Source: Saccharopolyspora gloriosae
Lineage (GTDB): Bacteria > Actinomycetota > Actinomycetes > Mycobacteriales > Pseudonocardiaceae
Direction: 5' to 3'
NCBI RefSeq assembly: GCF_014203325.1
Contig: NZ_JACHIV010000001.1
Coordinates: forward strand, 3,907,501 to 3,971,500
Length of the DNA: 64,000 nucleotides
Made by a program: the position numbers and the translations under genes. Shown in pieces: positions 35,530 to 43,121 of the stretch. The notes below the pieces were generated by a model. It saw nothing but the letters and a program-made list of their open reading frames with translations. It had not been told where the DNA came from and did not search any database. The first letter of the stretch is position 1, and each line of letters opens with the position of its first letter.

Positions 35530-37085
35530 AACGCCGTGCGTTTGGTGATCAACTTCTTGCGTTGGTGTTCGCGGGGCTGTCGTGCCTGGTCCTCGATGGT
35601 GTCGATGATGAGGCCGGGGTGCTCGTGGTGCGGGCATCGACGCGGCCAGGGCCTGCGGCCAGGGCCTGTGGACTGCCCGGACTGCGGGGTGGCGACGGGG
35701 CGGGTGCACGGTTATGTCGTCCGGCAAGTGGCCGATGTGCCGGTCGATGGACGGCGAGTGCTGATACGGCTGCAGACTCGACGGATGCGCTGCGGGCGTC
35801 TCGGGTGCGTGCGGCAGACGTTCCGTGAGCAACCTCCCCGCCTCGTGCAGCGATATCAGCGTCGAACTGTTCGGCTGGCCGCGCAGGTGGGCAGCGTTGC
35901 ACGGGAATTAGCCGGCCATGCAGGTGCCCGGGCCGCCCTGGCCGCTGTCGGTGTGGTGGTGTCGAGGCAAACCGCGTTGCGCGCGTTGCTGCAGTTGCCG
36001 TTGTCGGCCAGGTCGGTGCCCCGGGTGATCGGGGTGGACGACTTTGCCCTGCGTAAGCGGCAACGCGACGCCACCGTGATCATCAATGCGGAGACAGGCG
36101 AGCGGGTTGACGTGTTGCCAGGCCGCAAAGCAGAGGTGCTGGAGGCCTGACTTCGGGAGCATCCCGGTGTGGAGGTTGTGTGTCGAGATGGTTCGGCCAC
36201 CTATGCCCAGGCGATCCGTCGATCCCTGCCCGACGCGGTGCAGGTTGGCGACCGTTGGCATCTGTGGCACAACCTCGCCGAGGTCGTGTTGAAGGAGGTC
36301 GCCGCGCACAGCACCTGCTGGGGCAAGACCGGTCCGCCACTGCGGGAGGGCGCGCGGGCAGAGACCACCCGCCAACGCTGGCAACAGATCCACGACCTGC
36401 TCGACCACGGCGTGGGGCTGCTCGAAATCGCACGCCGGCTGAACCTGGCATTAAACACAGTGAAGCGCTACGCCCACATCGATCAACCCGACCAGCTTGT
36501 TCGTGCACCGCAGTACCGGCCGACCCTCGTCGACCCATTTCGCGACTACCTGCGCGGCCGCCGCCGCGAGGACCCGGCCGTTCCCGTGCATCAGTTGCTG
36601 GCAGAGATCAAACAGCGCGGCTACCCCGGAAGCCACAATCTGTTGTATCGCTACATCACCCAAGGACGAGTCGAATCCGACCGGCCAGCGATCTCTCCGA
36701 AGCAACTCACACGCTACCTGCTCACACGCCCGGACAAGCTCCAAGTTCACCAGCGAGAACGACTCGAAGCCACCACGACCGCTTGCCACGAGATGACGGT
36801 ACTGGCCGCCCTCGTCGGCGACTTCGCGGCTCTGCTCGCCCCGGCCGCCGGCAACGATGACCGTCTTACCGATTGGATCGACCAAGCACGAGCCGAGGAT
36901 CTACCCCACCTGCACGCTTACACCCGCGGACTCGAATTCGACCGCGACGCCGTCAACGCCGCCCTCACTCAGCCATTCCACAATGGACGAACAGAAGGAA
37001 TGAACACCAAACCAAGATGATCAAGCGCCAGATGTACGGCCGCGCAGGCTTCCCCCTCCTACGTCACCGCATCCTGCTCGGCTGA
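35530..37085 (+). pseudogene. ISL3-family transposase, disrupted
   Basis: Recognisable ISL3 transposase. An N-terminal zinc-finger-like part (DCPDCGVATGRVHGY, then RRMRCGRLGC) is followed by the DDE core (PRVIGVDDFALRKRQRDATV, VVCRDGSATYAQAI, VGDRWHLWHNLAEV) and C-terminal HNGRTEGMNT. Breaks: a 13-bp tandem duplication at 35643-35668 shifts the frame; TGA at 36148-36150 replaces a probable Trp (EA-stop-LREHPG); one base is missing near 37010 so that NTK runs into a stop instead of KMIKRQMYGRAGF. The start is approximate, and a further shift near 35560 is possible. Confidence 0.85.
35643..35668 (+). repeat. 13-bp tandem duplication in the ISL3 transposase gene
   Basis: CGGCCAGGGCCTG occurs twice in tandem (35643-35655, 35656-35668). 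Removing one copy restores the frame as TRPGPVDCPDCG, so this is the frameshifting lesion. Confidence 0.88.
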
Positions 37086-37122
37086 CGCCACCCAGCGCTA
37101 CCACCGAATCCGGGCCAGAGCC

Positions 37123-37130
37123 GTTCAAGC
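37123..37130 (+). repeat. Target-site duplication, right copy
   Basis: GTTCAAGC immediately after the right inverted repeat, identical to 35463-35470. Confidence 0.9.
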
Positions 37131-37283
37131 GATAGACCCCAGCGCTCACGGGCGTCCCCGGAGAGTATCCGTCGCTCGCCGCCTGGCCGAACGCGACGGT
37201 AAATGAGCTCGCGGACTTGCAGTGCCCACCTACTGCCCGTGCAGGACGTGACGCCTGACGATGGAAGCAACGGCACGCGAAAA

Positions 37284-37313
37284 ACCCACCCAACTTGTTG
37301 GCTCCGGGTGGGT
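37284..37313 (-). terminator. Rho-independent terminator of the first DUF397 gene
   Basis: ACCCACCC (37284-37291) pairs with GGGTGGGT (37306-37313). On the - strand the stem is followed by TTTT. It lies 22 bp beyond the stop of the DUF397 gene at 37336. Confidence 0.8.
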
Positions 37314-37335
37314 CGGGTGCCGTAGTAGCTCGGGG

Positions 37336-37545
37336 TCAGCGGTTGAACGTTCCGCCCTTGATGGCCAGCAGGAACGTGGACCAGCCCGCGGTGGCGAAGG
37401 GCAGGACGGGACTTGCCTCACCGAGTTTGCTGTCCCGGACGCCCGTGATCGACGGGATCGTCGCGACCTCGACGCACGCTCCCCCACCGCCGTTGCTGCG
37501 GTTGCTCTTGTGCCAGGTCGCCTGACTAAAGTCTGGGGCGTTCAT
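37336..37545 (-). CDS. DUF397 domain protein (copy 1)
   Basis: A 69-residue protein with the DUF397 pattern: ATWHKSNRSNGGGGACVEVA, then VRDSKLGEASPVLPFATAGW and STFLLAIKGGTF. DUF397 proteins in actinomycetes are encoded next to Scr1-type XRE regulators and act as their small partners, relieving or modulating DNA binding (BldB-related lore); the details here are inferred. It follows the truncated regulator fragment by 9 bp and ends at a terminator. Confidence 0.85.
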   Translation of the reverse strand: MNAPDFSQATWHKSNRSNGGGGACVEVATIPSITGVRDSKLGEASPVLPFATAGWSTFLLAIKGGTFNR

Positions 37546-37554
37546 GCTCGCTCC

Positions 37555-37821
37555 CTATCGTGCCCGCAGGTCTTCAGCGAGCGACGTGATGAACTCAATC
37601 GACGCCGCCGGGGCCAGCGCCTTGTCCTGTAGAGCGCCAAAGTTCAGGTTATACGACTCCAGTTCGTCGGAGTCCTCCACAAAGACGCACCCGGTCAAGT
37701 GATCAGCGAAGGCGACATCGGGTTCGTCTGGTCCGGCAAAGCTCAAGATGATGAAGGGTTCGCCGAGCGGTGGCACGGCACCTGCGCTGAAGGGGAGTAT
37801 CTGCATGGAGATGTTGCTCAA
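37555..37821 (-). pseudogene. C-terminal fragment of an Scr1-type (DUF5753) regulator
   Basis: 88 codons matching only the C-terminal third of a DUF5753 regulator: ISMQILPFSAGAVPP, FIILSFAGPDEPDVAFADHL and TGCVFVEDSDELESYNLNFG, which correspond to the end of the complete regulator at 38424-39263. The N-terminal HTH and most of DUF5753 are missing upstream. With the DUF397 gene after it, this is a decayed twin of the next module. A TTG at 37821 could start a short product, but a function is doubtful. Confidence 0.7.
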
Positions 37822-37877
37822 TTCGGACGTGGTGTTGCGCTTGGGGGCATTTGGGGCTACTGGTACGCGATGAAGGG

Positions 37878-37900
37878 GCGGTACCCTCGATGGGAACCGC
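37878..37900. repeat. Palindrome copy 1 (GCGGTACCC-N5-GGGAACCGC)
   Basis: Inverted repeat matching 8 of 9 positions, preceded by GATGAAGGG. The same combination recurs at 37961, preceded by GATGAAAGG, so the two are diverged direct copies. Possible operators for the Scr1 regulators. Confidence 0.55.
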
Positions 37901-37960
37901 AGGCGTAGCTCGTGATCGGCTACGAGGGACTACGTGAACCTGCTGGCTCGATGAAAGGGT

Positions 37961-37977
37961 GGTTCCCGAAGGGAACC
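37961..37977. repeat. Palindrome copy 2 (GGTTCCC-GAA-GGGAACC)
   Basis: Perfect 7-bp inverted repeat with a 3-nt spacer, followed by GCG as in copy 1. Spacing between the copies is about 83 bp. Confidence 0.6.
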
Positions 37978-38086
37978 GCGGTGCCTGAGCGGGTGCGGCC
38001 GATGAGCAGGATGTGGCGAACCCTCTCGCATACACCACTCGAGCCGGTCAAACTTTTCACGGATGCAGGGCGCGGCGTGCACCTTC

Positions 38087-38113
38087 CGCCCGCTCACGAA
38101 AGCCGAGCGGGCG
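38087..38113. terminator. Hairpin, distal of two after DUF397 copy 2
   Basis: CGCCCGCTC (38087-38095) and GAGCGGGCG (38105-38113) form a perfect 9-bp stem with a 9-nt loop. No T-run follows on either strand. Second of a tandem pair. Confidence 0.55.
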
Positions 38114-38135
38114 CACGCCTCGGGACGATGCAAGA

Positions 38136-38166
38136 AAGTCCGCCCGGCACGACGCCGGGCGGACTT
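38136..38166 (-). terminator. Strong terminator hairpin after DUF397 copy 2
   Basis: AAGTCCGCCCGGC (38136-38148) and GCCGGGCGGACTT (38154-38166) make a perfect 13-bp stem with a 5-nt loop; on the - strand TTTCTTG follows. It lies 66 bp beyond the stop of the DUF397 gene at 38233. Confidence 0.8.
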
Positions 38167-38232
38167 GAGGTTGCGGCGACTTACGCAGTGGCCAATCGGC
38201 ACGACATCTACTCGGTTACCGCATCGGCTCGA

Positions 38233-38424
38233 TCAGATGTCGTAACGCCCTGTCTTGATCGCGTTAACGAACGTGGTCCACTGCTTGCTGGTCGCAACGA
38301 AATACCCGGCGGCGCGGTCCTTCGTGTCCCGCAGGGCTCGTGCGCCCTCGGCGAAACCAACTTCGACACAGTTTCCCCCGCTAGTCCCGCTGCGGCTTGA
38401 TTTTTTCCAGTTTGCGAACTTCAC
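38233..38424 (-). CDS. DUF397 domain protein (copy 2)
   Basis: A 63-residue DUF397 protein: ANWKKSSRSGTSGGNCVEVG, VRDTKD-like ALRDTKDRAAGYF, then WTTFVNAIKTGRYD. It starts at GTG 38424, whose G is the last base of the regulator's TAG, so the pair is translationally coupled. As in the usual actinomycete arrangement, it is probably the partner of that regulator. Confidence 0.88.
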   Translation of the reverse strand: MKFANWKKSSRSGTSGGNCVEVGFAEGARALRDTKDRAAGYFVATSKQWTTFVNAIKTGRYDI

Positions 38425-39263
38425 TACGTTTCCTTTCGCATATGACGGTCGGCGTGCTCTTCAATCAAGATGGCCGAATCGGCTACACCGAGAGCCTTCG
38501 ATTCGATGTGCTCGACAGTCTCGACAAATGGCTTTACTTCTTCGGTTTCATCGAGCAAGAATCCAGCGTTGCTGGCTTCGGCATGCACGTTGACCGTGCC
38601 ATTGGGCAACTTGAGCAGCATGAACTGCCCGTCCAGTCCGCGGTGCACACCGATGCTCAACGGGATCAGATGAATCGAAACGTTAGGGCGCCGCCCAACG
38701 CTCAGAAGATGTCGAAGCTGCTCGGCCGTCGTCAAATGACCTCCAACAGGGCGAAGGAGTACTGCTTCATCGACGTAGGCGGTAAATTGAACTGGGTCGG
38801 CTCGTTCAAGTACGTCTTGGCGGTTCTGTCGCACGGCTACAGCATCCGAAATTTGATGAGCTGGCATCGCTTCGTCAAGCAAGGCACGCGAGTAAGATCG
38901 AGTCTGAAGCAAACCAGGAATCAAAGTGTTTGCTACGTCTACGATAGTTTTCGCTCGTTGCTCTACTTCGATTAGCTCAGTAAGCACGGCAGGCAAACCG
39001 TGCCTTGTCTCCCACCACACGGGCTGGTCCAGCTCCCGCGTCATCTTGAGAAGCTGCTCGCGCTCGGGGCCGACTACGCCAAGTGCAACTAGCAAGGCGG
39101 AGACATCAGCCTCGGTGATCCCTTGTTCGGCCAGTTCAACCCGGCTCACCTTGACTCTTGACCAGCCGACTTCTTTGCCTATCGCTTCCAGGCTTTTGCC
39201 GAGGGACTCTCGCTTGCTGCGCAGCTCCCGACCGAGCGCCCGTGCGCGTGGTGTCTGAGGCAT
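38424..39263 (-). CDS. Scr1-type XRE regulator (HTH + DUF5753)
   Basis: A 279-residue regulator. An N-terminal Cro/C1-type helix-turn-helix (about 8-60: ALGRELRSKRESLGKSLEAI and VGWSRVKVSRVE) is followed by DUF5753 (about 95-275: QTRSYSRALL, FTAYVDEAVLLRPVGG, VSIHLIPLSIGVHRGLDGQF). ATG 39263 was chosen because the HTH family starts there. Hundreds of these are found in actinomycetes, each with a DUF397 partner, often tuned to development or antibiotic production. A TGAGAGCTCTCA palindrome 55 bp upstream may be its operator. Confidence 0.9.
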   Translation of the reverse strand: MPQTPRARALGRELRSKRESLGKSLEAIGKEVGWSRVKVSRVELAEQGITEADVSALLVALGVVGPEREQLLKMTRELDQPVWWETRHGLPAVLTELIEVEQRAKTIVDVANTLIPGLLQTRSYSRALLDEAMPAHQISDAVAVRQNRQDVLERADPVQFTAYVDEAVLLRPVGGHLTTAEQLRHLLSVGRRPNVSIHLIPLSIGVHRGLDGQFMLLKLPNGTVNVHAEASNAGFLLDETEEVKPFVETVEHIESKALGVADSAILIEEHADRHMRKET

Positions 39264-39317
39264 ACCTCGAAGCGTAGACGTAGGGCAGACGTGGCCAGGT
39301 TCCCCCAATCGGTGTAT

Positions 39318-39329
39318 TGAGAGCTCTCA
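39318..39329. promoter_or_regulatory. Perfect 12-bp palindrome in a divergent promoter region
   Basis: TGAGAGCTCTCA lies between the Scr1-type regulator (- strand) and the small-gene chain (+ strand). It is followed by the half-site-like GAATCTCTCAG. A candidate operator; which protein binds it is inferred. Confidence 0.4.
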
Positions 39330-39398
39330 CGTTGGAGTGGGAATCTCTCAGGTGAATCTGGGAATGACCATTGTCACATGGGAAGGTGGACGCCAGAC

Positions 39399-39653
39399 AT
39401 GGGCCGCCTCAAGTCGACCGCTGTGTTCTGGGTGGTGCGGCGTGGCGGCTTGGTGCGGCACGCGATCACGGTGTCCCCGTGTGCACACGCCCCGAACAGT
39501 GCAGTTGAGGGTGCGTGTGGTGCGGCGGTGACGTTGCGGTTGCCGACGCCGAACGATCGCGTGCCGAAGACCCGGACGGTCACTGCTCGGTGCGCTGAGT
39601 GCACCGCCGCCGTAGGGCGGCTGGGTGCGCGCGATGTCGTCTGGGATTCCTGA
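39399..39653 (+). CDS. Small hypothetical Cys-containing protein
   Basis: An 84-residue basic protein starting at ATG 39399, with GGAAGGTGG about nine bases upstream; an in-frame ATG at 39378 is less well placed. Four Cys: PCAHA, GACGA, and a CAEC pair near the C-terminus, suggesting metal binding. No family recognised. First gene of the + strand chain of small genes. Confidence 0.55.
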   Translation: MGRLKSTAVFWVVRRGGLVRHAITVSPCAHAPNSAVEGACGAAVTLRLPTPNDRVPKTRTVTARCAECTAAVGRLGARDVVWDS

Positions 39654-39830
39654 CCGGCCAATTGCGCGTCTCGGGATGGCGGGCGCGGAGGGTGATCGGT
39701 CGTTTCGGTGCGACGAGATCCGAAAGAAGGGAGAAGGAGATGGGGACGGTCTGGAGCCGGTGGTGGCGCCGGTCGAGATCAGCGGGTTTTGCACGTCGGT
39801 GTGCGACGGCGAGAAGGGAGAGGTGGCGGG

Positions 39831-39914
39831 ATGTCGGGGCTGGTGATGGTGCTGTTGGTCGTGGTGCTGGTGGTCGTGGCGCTGGTGGTGACGGCGTTGA
39901 CGATGTACGCGTAG
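39831..39914 (+). CDS. 27-residue single-helix membrane peptide
   Basis: ATG 39831 with GGGAGAGG upstream gives a 27-residue peptide that is almost entirely one hydrophobic helix (VMVLLVVVLVVVALVVTALT). It sits between small hypothetical genes on the same strand. A tiny transmembrane regulator or toxin-like peptide is possible; nothing decides it. A longer frame (39625-39846) overlaps its start and is less convincing. Confidence 0.45.
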   Translation: MSGLVMVLLVVVLVVVALVVTALTMYA

Positions 39915-39931
39915 CTGCGCTTCCCGGGCCG

Positions 39932-40381
39932 GTGTGGGTGCGGTTGATACGGGGTTCGCAGTGGCACCGGGCGGGGGCCGAATGTGGTCCGCGTTCGGGT
40001 GCGGTGACGGAATTTTCCGGAGTGTGTCCGCCGCGCGCGGGCGGGTATGTGATCTGCCTGGACTGCGCGTACGTGTCCGGTATCGCAGAGCAGGCGGCGA
40101 CCTATGTGCCGGAGCAGCCTGCCGAGCGGACCACCGAGATCCCTGTGGTGCCGGAGGAGTGCGCGGACTTGGGTGCGGCGGTGTTGGCGGGGCCGTGGGC
40201 CTCGGTCGCGCCGGGTCGGCACCGAGCCGACGGGCCGACCGGCCAGATCCCCCGCGTGCCTGCGCACGCGCGATCGAGGCCGTCTTGGTCTCTCAGCAAT
40301 GTGGGCGTGGAAGCTCCCGGCAGCTGGTACCTGCCGGGGACGTCCACGCCCAGTGGCGAGGGTATCGCCTCGGCCGCCTGA
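39932..40381 (+). CDS. Hypothetical protein with zinc-knuckle-like cysteines
   Basis: A 149-residue protein beginning at GTG 39932, 17 bp after the small membrane peptide. Cysteines are arranged as AECGP, GVCPP and CLDC within residues 20-55, a possible zinc-binding site. The rest is Pro/Ala-rich with PVVPEECADLG in the middle. Codon use supports coding. Not recognised. Confidence 0.5.
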   Translation: MWVRLIRGSQWHRAGAECGPRSGAVTEFSGVCPPRAGGYVICLDCAYVSGIAEQAATYVPEQPAERTTEIPVVPEECADLGAAVLAGPWASVAPGRHRADGPTGQIPRVPAHARSRPSWSLSNVGVEAPGSWYLPGTSTPSGEGIASAA

Positions 40382-40427
40382 CGTGCCCAGGCCCCGAAAG
40401 TTCTTCGATCGAATCGAGGTTTTTCCG

Positions 40428-40712
40428 ATGTCCCCAGCAACACCCGTATCCACTTCCGCCTCGGCCGCTCCGAGCGCGAGGGAGCTGGTCGAGCACGCCC
40501 AGCAGGTACAGGACCGGCTCAAGACCGTCCTCGAAGATCTGCCACGTTCCGGGGTGGTGACCGAGCGGGACTGCACTCGCCTCGCTGCGTCGCTCCGCGG
40601 TTTGGCGAAAGCCTTCGACCGCCACGCCCCCACCTGCCCTGCTTCCGCGCCGATCGAGCCTGCGCCCGGTACGCGCGGCCGTGCATGGGTGTACCCGGGG
40701 CAGCAGCGGTAA
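40428..40712 (+). CDS. Hypothetical helical protein
   Basis: A 94-residue protein starting at ATG 40428 after GAGG. The centre forms an amphipathic helix pair (ARELVEHAQQVQDRLKTVLE, then LAASLRGLAKAFDRH) and the tail is Pro-rich. Not recognised. It lies between the preceding small gene (46 bp) and the Nudix gene. Confidence 0.5.
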   Translation: MSPATPVSTSASAAPSARELVEHAQQVQDRLKTVLEDLPRSGVVTERDCTRLAASLRGLAKAFDRHAPTCPASAPIEPAPGTRGRAWVYPGQQR

Positions 40713-40957
40713 TCGGTAATCGATCTCCCGGCGCGGGCTGGACATGGCAGTCCGTTGCCGGGTGGCCCGGCACCTGACGAGCCCCTCGGCGGGTGCCGGT
40801 GGCGGGCGGGGTCTGTGTTTCCCCGGACACGCCCCGCCCACCCCGGCCGCACAGCCCGCCGCCCTGCCGGTTGTGCGGCCGGGTCCCGCCCCGAAGCCCT
40901 ATGCGGCTACCGGTTCTTTGTCCCGTGTCGTTTGTCGTTGTGCGAAAAGAGCTATCA

Positions 40958-41386
40958 ATGGGTCCTGATCCGCCGCCCTCGATTCACGCCCAGGTTCGGG
41001 CGCTGTTGACCCGCCAGGCGGGCCGGGAGTGGTTACTGCTGCCCGCACGGGACGCGAGGTGGCGGCTGCCGGGCGGATCGGTCCGAGAGGGTGAAACCCC
41101 CACTGACGCAGCCTGCCGGGTTCTGTACGAGGAAGCCGGGCTGACCACTGCGGAGGAACCGAAACTCGGCGCGCACATCTGGGATGCGGCGTCGTTCGGC
41201 GGCGGGCCGGTCACGATCACCTACGTCTTCGCCGTGACCGCCGCGAACAACCTGGCCCCGCCCGGGGAATGGGTCGATCGCCGCGGAGCGGTCACCTTGC
41301 TCGACCCCGACGACATGATCAGCCTCGCCGACCTCGCCGACGGACTCCGTGTCCCGAGGGTGCACTACCAGGAACACCTGCCCTGA
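40958..41386 (+). CDS. Nudix hydrolase with altered REU motif
   Basis: A 142-residue Nudix protein. The Nudix box spans about residues 39-61: GGSVREGETP, then CRVLYEEAGL. The usual Arg-Glu pair reads Arg-Val, while the two metal-binding glutamates (EE) are kept. MutT-like start LTRQAGREWLLLPARDARWRLPGG is visible. Substrate unknown. Part of the small-gene chain, and one of two Nudix modules in it. Confidence 0.82.
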   Translation: MGPDPPPSIHAQVRALLTRQAGREWLLLPARDARWRLPGGSVREGETPTDAACRVLYEEAGLTTAEEPKLGAHIWDAASFGGGPVTITYVFAVTAANNLAPPGEWVDRRGAVTLLDPDDMISLADLADGLRVPRVHYQEHLP

Positions 41387-41465
41387 CCGAGGTCGTGCCG
41401 GCCGCCTCGCGCAGACCTCGCGTCCTCGCCCGTCGGCGCGCTCCGGTTGAACAGAAAGAAATTCA

Positions 41466-41720
41466 ATGACGGCTAAGACTCCCGGGCTGCCCTGCGCCTG
41501 GCATTACCACCCGGGCCGCGACATCACGCTGCGATGGGCGCGCCCCGACGGTCACTTCACGATCCATGCCGGTGATCAGCGCGGCAAGCACAGCAACCAC
41601 ACCCAACTCGACACCGTCCACGTCTCCCCACCCTGGCAGGACGACCACGACGTCGCCCGTAAAGCCGCCGATTGGGCCAAAAACAACCCGCACACACCCC
41701 AGGTCGGAGGACACCTGTGA
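41466..41720 (+). CDS. Small hypothetical protein
   Basis: An 84-residue His- and Trp-rich protein (CAWHYHPGRDITLRW, then HFTIHAGDQRGKHSNHT). It starts at ATG 41466 with a poor ribosome site, and its TGA overlaps the GTG of the next gene. The beta-rich N-terminal half and EDxxxAxxAxxW-like C-terminal helix (DVARKAADWAK) suggest a small folded domain. Not recognised. Confidence 0.55.
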   Translation: MTAKTPGLPCAWHYHPGRDITLRWARPDGHFTIHAGDQRGKHSNHTQLDTVHVSPPWQDDHDVARKAADWAKNNPHTPQVGGHL

Positions 41721-42133
41721 TCGACCTGTACCCGAACAGGATCGCGACGCTGAGGTTGCGCGCTGAACTTTCGGCTACCGAGCTCGAGGTGGCACGGCTG
41801 GTGGCGTGCAACCTGCCCAACATGGACATCGCGACGTCGCTGTGCCGCAGCGAAGACACCATCAAAAACCGCCTCGTACGCCTGTTCCGCGCCACCGGCG
41901 CGAGCACCCGGCCGCAGTTCGTGGTGTGGATGTACGAAACCGGACACGTCCTGCCCGGACTGCCCCGCCTGCCCGAAGCCCCACTCCGGCCCCGACACCG
42001 CACCAGCACGCCTCTCACCGCCGAAGAAGCCGCCGCGCTGAGCCTGCCCGCCCTACGCCATCAGCTCGCCGCCACCCGCACCGAACTCGACACCCTGGTC
42101 ACCTTTGTCGACCCCCACCGGGAACGGACATGA
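41717..42133 (+). CDS. LuxR/GerE-type helix-turn-helix protein
   Basis: A 138-residue protein with an N-terminal GerE-type HTH (about 15-75): LSATELEVARLVACNLPNMD, IATSLCRSEDTIKNRL and VRLFRATGASTRPQFV. No receiver domain precedes it. The C-terminus contains LTAEEAAALSLPALRHQLAA. GTG 41717 overlaps the previous stop and its own TGA overlaps the next ATG, so the genes are translationally coupled. Probably the regulator of the chain. Confidence 0.7.
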   Translation: MIDLYPNRIATLRLRAELSATELEVARLVACNLPNMDIATSLCRSEDTIKNRLVRLFRATGASTRPQFVVWMYETGHVLPGLPRLPEAPLRPRHRTSTPLTAEEAAALSLPALRHQLAATRTELDTLVTFVDPHRERT

Positions 42134-42990
42134 GCTCCGCACTTGGTGAACCCCGTCCCGGTCGCGCACCGACCCCAGCGCGCACCTCTCCCGAATCTCG
42201 CCAGCATCACCTCGCCTACCTGCACCAGCAGGCCACCCCTGGTCCACACCGCGCACCCGAGCAGGTCGCCGGGTGGATCGGGGACCACCGGAACCTCGTC
42301 TTAGCCGGGGTACGTCTGGGCACCGCCCCTGAGCTGGGTGCGGCTGCTGCGCAGCTGGCGCTCGCGGTGTGGCGCCACGCCGGGCAGGTGCCGGACCCGG
42401 CCTGGCAGGCCGCTCTCGCGCACGCGGGGGAAGAAGCCGCGATCACCGCCCGCCAACCCGCAGTCGTGGCCGAACTCTGCGAACACAGCGCCCGCACCTG
42501 GCAGAACACCGACCCGGTCACCGCCGAGAGCCAGTGGATTCGAGCACTCACGATCCGGCTGCGCCTGCCCGTCAACGACGCCCTGCTGACCACGGTCGAT
42601 GCACTCACCCAGCTCTACGCCCTGCGCCACCGCTGGCCCTTGGTCCTGGACCTCAACCTCTGGCTCCTCGACTACTGCGCGGACCACGGCCACCTCGCCG
42701 GAGCAGTCCACGCCCACCTCGCCCTCGCTCACGCCCGCTCCCACGCCGAACGCTCCGCCTCAGCCCACGAACACCTCGAACCACATGAGGAATCCCCCAT
42801 GCACGAAGCAAATACCCCACACCGGCGACACTGCGGTCTCGAACGCGTCCAGCTCGCCCAGCAGCTCAAAGCTTCCTACGAGAACGGCGCCACCATCCGG
42901 TCTCTGCGCGCGGAGACCCAGCTTTCCTACGGCAAGGTCCATCGCCTTCTGGCAGAAGCGGGCACGACCTTCCGCTCCCGAGGGGGCTAG
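42130..42990 (+). CDS. TPR-like helical protein with C-terminal helix-turn-helix
   Basis: A 286-residue protein. Residues 30-215 are helical with short repeat-like blocks (AAAAQLALAVWRHAG, TAESQWIRALTIRLRL, AGAVHAHLALAHARSHAE), suggesting a TPR-like array. The last 63 residues are an HTH of a kind common as a free-standing protein in actinomycetes (RVQLAQQLKASYENGATIRS, then TQLSYGKVHRLLAEAG, ending RSRGG). An internal ATG at 42799 with GAGGAA six bases before it could start that module alone. ATG 42130 overlaps the LuxR-type stop. Confidence 0.6.
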   Translation: MSSALGEPRPGRAPTPARTSPESRQHHLAYLHQQATPGPHRAPEQVAGWIGDHRNLVLAGVRLGTAPELGAAAAQLALAVWRHAGQVPDPAWQAALAHAGEEAAITARQPAVVAELCEHSARTWQNTDPVTAESQWIRALTIRLRLPVNDALLTTVDALTQLYALRHRWPLVLDLNLWLLDYCADHGHLAGAVHAHLALAHARSHAERSASAHEHLEPHEESPMHEANTPHRRHCGLERVQLAQQLKASYENGATIRSLRAETQLSYGKVHRLLAEAGTTFRSRGG

Positions 42991-43121
42991 CGCCTCCACT
43001 CGAACTGACCCCGGACCCGTCCCCCGTGCCTGCTGGCCGAAAGCGACGTCCCCGCCGTGCTCCGGCACCTCGACCAACCCGACCACACCAGCCTTGCGGC
43101 CCCGTACCAGGAGCTCCTCAC

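Larger units (their letters stand above)
35471..37122 (+). mobile_element. ISL3-family insertion sequence, 1652 bp, perfect terminal repeats
   Basis: The left end (35471-35493) and right end (37100-37122) are perfect 23-bp inverted repeats beginning GGCTCTGGCCCGGATTCGG. They are flanked by the 8-bp direct repeat GTTCAAGC. Inside is one ISL3-type transposase gene on the + strand, broken at three places or more. Intact ends plus a clean target duplication show a transposition event recent enough that the ends have not diverged, while the transposase has since decayed; it could only move with help from an intact relative. Confidence 0.92.
37822..38232. other. Region between the two Scr1/DUF397 modules
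   Basis: No gene could be supported in these 411 bp. A + strand frame (about 37912-38400) and a - strand frame (37930-38202) cross it but neither has a recognisable product. It contains two palindromic direct repeats and two strong hairpins listed separately. It probably marks where the first regulator gene lost its 5' part. Confidence 0.5.

Noticed and set aside
37912-38400. 162-codon + strand frame between the DUF397 genes
   Set aside because: It runs antisense into the second DUF397 gene and through two terminator hairpins; the product is not recognisable.
39625-39846. 73-codon + strand frame overlapping the small membrane peptide
   Set aside because: Weak start and no recognisable sequence; it competes with the better-supported ATG at 39831.
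43026-43121. Short frame ending AAPYQELLT before the HAD-Nudix gene
   Set aside because: Looks protein-like and its stop overlaps the next ATG, but no start codon in frame could be found; perhaps a gene remnant, too little to annotate.
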